Shown piece after piece: positions 60,212 through 64,000 of a stretch of DNA of 64,000 nucleotides. Under the pieces are notes generated by a model. The model was not told where the DNA came from. It saw only the letters and a program-made list of their open reading frames with translations, and made no database searches. Position numbers and translations under genes: made by a program. How positions within the stretch are numbered: the first letter of the stretch is position 1; the number at the start of each line of letters is the position of its first letter. The DNA comes from Voacanga thouarsii. Taxonomy: Eukaryota; Streptophyta; Magnoliopsida; Gentianales; Apocynaceae. Location of the stretch: the NCBI GenBank assembly GCA_026120185.1, contig JANUWF010003368.1, forward strand, positions 2,790,001 through 2,854,000, written 5' to 3'.

Positions 60212-60442
60212 TGATGTGTATTTATTTGGGTATAAAAATCATATAAAGATAAGCACATTCCCAATCAAGTTTAAATTAAAACGTTAACCCCAAATTACAC
60301 ATATGAGCAAGCGTACTCATCATTAAGCATACTATAGGGTTCAAACGAGTGTCGATCCTCAAAGAACAAGTATGCATTAATCACTTTTCTTTTATTGTTT
60401 AACCAACTCAATAAAGTGAAAAGGAAATAAGAAGAAAAATAA

Positions 60443-60483
<41 letters not shown>

Positions 60484-61758
60484 AAGGATGGAGAATTATG
60501 TAACCTAAATCATTATTTTGACAAACATAATCTTATAATATTCAATCATTATCATAATTAATCATTCTCTTGGCATCATGAATGATTAAGGTAGATTCAC
60601 TTCTTTTCCAATCTATAAAATCACTATCTTTTAGACAAATTAGTATCACATATCCTGTCTCAACTAATCCACCTAAAAGATGCATTAAACACACTCCTTG
60701 ATTAAATTTCTATATCCTGGCAAACTTAAAACATGAAATCAACCAATGAATCCATATCCTGGTAAACATCAATCAACCTTTAACTACTTTGTTCTTAGCA
60801 ATTAACCCCCTTTTTCAAGCAAGTTAAGAGATAACAAATATAAAATTAATGAATCGAAACCACCATCAATCCCTTTGTCTAAGCAAGTTAATAGAAAGAA
60901 ATAACAAATTAATCTCGTAATAAGTATAAGTAATTAAATACCAAGAATAACAATCAATTAATCAAAAAGATCAAAATAACTCTAAAAATCATGAATACCT
61001 AAAATAATGTCAAATTACAATAAAACAATTAATACATCATTGTTCAAGAAAAAGAAAACAAAATAAAAGAAAGCACTCATAGACAAGTCTCATTCTTCTT
61101 CCTTTGTAGACCTTCTTGCACAACCCTCCTCGATTTGGTAGAATTCCTCCTTGATTTGAGTGATTTTCTGGTATAATCTGTGAATTCTCTCTCTTCTCTT
61201 GTGTTTTCCCTCTATTTATAGGTTTAGAAAGTGTCTAAATTCATTGGTTTAGGGTTTTTGACTGATTAGAAGTAGGAAAATACTAAAACTCTACAGATTG
61301 CTAAAAAATGCGTATGAAAATCGAGGCACTGCCTTAATATCAAGGCACCGCCTCCATCTTTACAGCCGGTGCCGATTATGTTCTGTTTCTCCAATTGTTA
61401 GCTGAATTTTCTTTGATTTTTGTACAACCCTTCTAGAATGCAGTCGGCGCGACCTCTAGCCTCCCAGCCGGTGCCAATTTGGTTCTATTCAGCTCTGTTT
61501 CACTTGCTTTTTGGTCACCTCGAAGTGCCTACCAGCAGCACATGGCCAGCGCTGGTTCCCCTGTCCTGGCCAGTGCCGCTCTGGTCTGCTTTGAGACGTT
61601 TTTATTTTATTTTACCCCTAAAATCTGAAATAATGTACAAAATACTTTTCCAAGGATAAAATCTCAAATATAAAAGAATATGACTAGTTATTGAATAAAA
61701 TGTATCACAAAATAGCCTCGAATAACTAGGAAAAATATAACTAATTTAGACCCTATCA
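60212..61758 (-). mobile_element. L4-family 3' LTR (1.55 kb), minus orientation
   Basis: On the minus strand it starts TGATAGGGTC at 61758 and ends ACACATCA at 60212, matching the solo LTR at 28637-30175. The purine-rich CTAAGTGTAGGGGAATA directly precedes it on the minus strand, so it is a 3' LTR with internal sequence running to the right window edge. (TA)n lies at 60447-60480. The 'GAGGACAAACACAGAGCTAAG' type approach to the polypurine tract is characteristic of the Athila/Tat group. Confidence 0.88.
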
Positions 61759-61775
61759 TATTCCCCTACACTTAG
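61759..61775 (-). other. Polypurine tract of the L4 element
   Basis: Reads CTAAGTGTAGGGGAATA on the minus strand, immediately 5' of the LTR start. Confidence 0.75.
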
Positions 61776-63579
61776 CTCTGTGTTTGTCCTCAAGCAAAGT
61801 ATTAAAGACAAGTAGAAAAAACAAAAGTTTTCACATGCAAATCACTTAATTACTTTCACAGCAATATTTCAATGCTTTCTTCCTTCAAGACAACAAAATA
61901 TAAGCTACTATATCTTTGATGACAAATGCAAGACTTGTGTAAGTGAATAGTGACTAGTAGAACCATCCCAATACTTAACAATATTCTCAAACCATTGGAA
62001 AGAATTTAGTTAAAAAAGAATATGTATTCCATAAGCTTATTTTTCATACACTCTCTCCACTAATTCGAGACATATCATGATTCTACTTAGGTCAAGTAGG
62101 ACTTTCAAGCTTATAATGTAAGGCTAAAGGGCTTGTAATGTAACTTGTTAAATGAAGGATATTGGAGGATCAAATATCAAAGAAGCTGAGAGTCCACAAG
62201 AAAAGGATAAACAAAATGTATCAAGAAATTCTAAACTTCTCTTGCTCTTCTATCCCAAAATCAATCAAAACCCATAACCTTGTTTAGAAATTACAGTTCA
62301 GTTCAAGCAAATCTTGCATTTCCATAACTCATTCTCAGCCCATCAATAATTTTTTCACAAGATCATTCAAATTTTCAGCAATGGTGCCAAGAACTTGATG
62401 TGAACTCAAGTTTTCCAAAAATATCTATAGCTTAACCATCCTTCTTCTTGTGATATTTCTTTTTTTTCTCTTTCAATTTTTCTTTCTTTTCCCTCTTTTT
62501 TTTCAAATGCTGCTGTTGTTTCTTTCTCAATTTTTCTTTTTCCATCTTTTCTTGCAGCTTTCTTTTCTCCTTTCCCAACTTAACACAACTATTGATGCAT
62601 GACTAAAAGTAACAAGTCATGATCTTTCCATAAGTATTCTCCCTCAATATTCTCCTACATGTACTTTTATCCATCAAGAGCAATTAAAGATTTGGAAGAA
62701 TTATTCAAACTCTCAGGACGAAGTAATGGACAAAGTATGATAACGGATTTTAAGAAAGAACTTAACAATTTAGGCTTAAAATAGGCACTAGGAATAATAT
62801 AAAATAGGTAGGCTTGAAAAGCTCAAACTATCCAAAGAAGGTCTATTACCGTTATTCCTAAGTTAAATTATGAATGTCTTTCTTATTTCGCCTTGAGAGG
62901 TATTCAAGTAAGTTTTAGAATGCTCAATGAATTTTAGTGGAAAAATAGGTTTAAGAATAATATAAAGCATTTGATCAAGAACTACTTAGTCCAAGTGTGT
63001 GCAAAAAGTCATGCATAAATCATAAATGATATAGAACATATACTCTATGATCTATCACAAAGACATGCATTAAAAATATATTTTGAAAGCTCAAAGAAAG
63101 TAAAAAAAAGTTCGATTTTTTTTTTTTTTTTTGCTCTCAAAAGGTCAAAGAAGAATGAAAAGAAGAATGAAGCATAAAATCGTAGAAGCATAGAAGAATT
63201 ATCATTCTAACCACTCCCCCACATTTAAACTGGATATTGTCCTCAATGGCCAAACAAATAGAACAAGAAAATATTGCCATGGGATAAAAAATATAAAGGG
63301 AAAAAGATAAGAAAGAAATTACTTCCATTCATGTGCATTCTTCTATACAAGAGTTGAGTTTCTGGAGAAAGAGGCATTGCCGAAGTACCTAAAAAAGAAA
63401 AAAAAAATACAAAAAAAAAACACACCAAAGCATAAAAACTAGAAAAAGAGAAATAAAGCAAAACAAAAGAAAGAAAATAGTACAAAAAATAAGAAAAGTA
63501 CAAGAACTAACTAGAAAAGACATGAAAATAGAAAAGAAAAACAAGAGTGAAAAATAAGAAAAAGTGTAGAACAATCAGC
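61776..63579 (-). mobile_element. Long non-coding 3' internal region of the L4 element
   Basis: About 1.8 kb between the accessory ORF and the polypurine tract, rich in A/T homopolymers (for example 63117-63132). Small ORFs there are low-complexity Phe/Ser runs. A long non-coding 3' stretch is usual in Athila/Tat-type elements. Confidence 0.6.
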
Positions 63580-64000
63580 TCAATTCGCCTCATCATCATC
63601 ATTAGCATGTGCGGATGTGCCAGCACCACTATGTGGGCTCAAAAACCGCTGTATCCACTCAGCCCATTGCTGCTCCATAGTCGTCTGCCATCGGGCAATG
63701 TCATCGATGGAACCTCGCATATGTAGCAACATCTCTGTCTGCTGAACTAGCTGTCCCATCACTGCAGCCTCAAAGTCAGTCCTTGATTGAGATTGGGAAC
63801 TACTAGCTTGTGCGCGTGATGATGGCGGTGGGTTCTCCTCCTTCTTAGGTAGGGGCCTAACCTGACTGGGATACCTGACCTCATGGGGCGTTAGCCACTT
63901 CTTTAGCTCCAGGTTATACTTGTACCCACAACTTATTAGTGTTTGCTTTATAACCATATCATGCTCAGTGGTAGTCTCCATCAATTCTCCCTTAGTACTA
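63580..64000 (-). CDS. Partial accessory ORF of the L4 element (unknown protein)
   Basis: Open from the right window edge to a stop at 63580. The first usable ATG is near 63981, but the frame continues past the edge, so this is a C-terminal part. It is hydrophilic and Gln/Ser-rich, with a linker (PPPSSRAQASSSQSQSR), a helical stretch (GQLVQQTEMLLHMRGSIDD, WQTTMEQQWAEWIQ) and an acidic end. Placed between pol and the 3' LTR, it could be the extra or env-like ORF of an Athila/Tat element; such proteins often have this tail. The family is not proven from this fragment. Confidence 0.5.
   Translation of the reverse strand, partial: STKGELMETTTEHDMVIKQTLISCGYKYNLELKKWLTPHEVRYPSQVRPLPKKEENPPPSSRAQASSSQSQSRTDFEAAVMGQLVQQTEMLLHMRGSIDDIARWQTTMEQQWAEWIQRFLSPHSGAGTSAHANDDDEAN

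Overview
The window is nuclear DNA of a flowering plant, most likely a eudicot. It is dominated by plant LTR retrotransposons (chromovirus-type Ty3/gypsy with very long LTRs, plus Ty1/copia), with an RTE-clade LINE, an Au-like SINE and a PIF/Harbinger transposase relic. It holds one intron-containing host gene, a plant-type Aurora kinase closest to the AUR3 (beta) class. I infer lineage from gene structure and family resemblance only and name no species.

Layout. 1-14.3 kb: Ty3/gypsy 'family L1' (LTR about 4.25 kb, begins TGTAAAACCCCACC or a mutated form, ends GGGGTGTTACA). It comprises a truncated plus-strand LTR carrying a copia-type solo LTR, an inverted pol scrap, and a decayed gag-pol on the plus strand split by an L1 solo LTR and followed by its own truncated 3' LTR. 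14.3-23.4 kb: a gag-only element (family L2, LTR about 4.05 kb) whose LTR contains a perfectly delimited 3.26-kb solo LTR of a third family (L3). 23.4-34.2 kb: minus-strand L1 LTR material rearranged into a direct/inverted/direct triplication, holding a 1.54-kb solo LTR of family L4, followed by a minus-strand integrase-chromodomain fragment and more LTR pieces. 34.2-44.6 kb: a 555-bp inverted repeat, one arm split by a near-complete RTE LINE with 17-bp target-site duplications, running into a second gag-only L2 element with a 4.0-kb 3' LTR.

44.6-48.4 kb is AT-rich intergenic DNA without a recognisable gene. 48.5-50.5 kb is the six-exon Aurora kinase gene, apparently intact. 51.2-54.4 kb is a degenerate Ty1/copia element with a SINE in its integrase region and a 239-bp exact duplication of its tail. 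55.4-57.4 kb is unassigned LTR-like repeat. 57.4-59.9 kb is a PIF/Harbinger transposase pseudogene interrupted by a copia-type solo LTR. 60.2 kb to the right edge is the 3' half of a minus-strand L4 element (Athila/Tat-like layout) with a partial accessory ORF.

The transposons form a readable insertion stratigraphy: at least five solo LTRs have short flanking duplications, so insertion followed by LTR-LTR recombination has been common. No intact, autonomous element is visible. The more unusual points are gag-only elements with 4-kb LTRs, two integrase copies sharing the same Glu-to-Lys change and the same deletion, tRNA-like A/B-box modules inside the L1 LTRs, and two large inverted-repeat structures. 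I see no new biological system beyond these.
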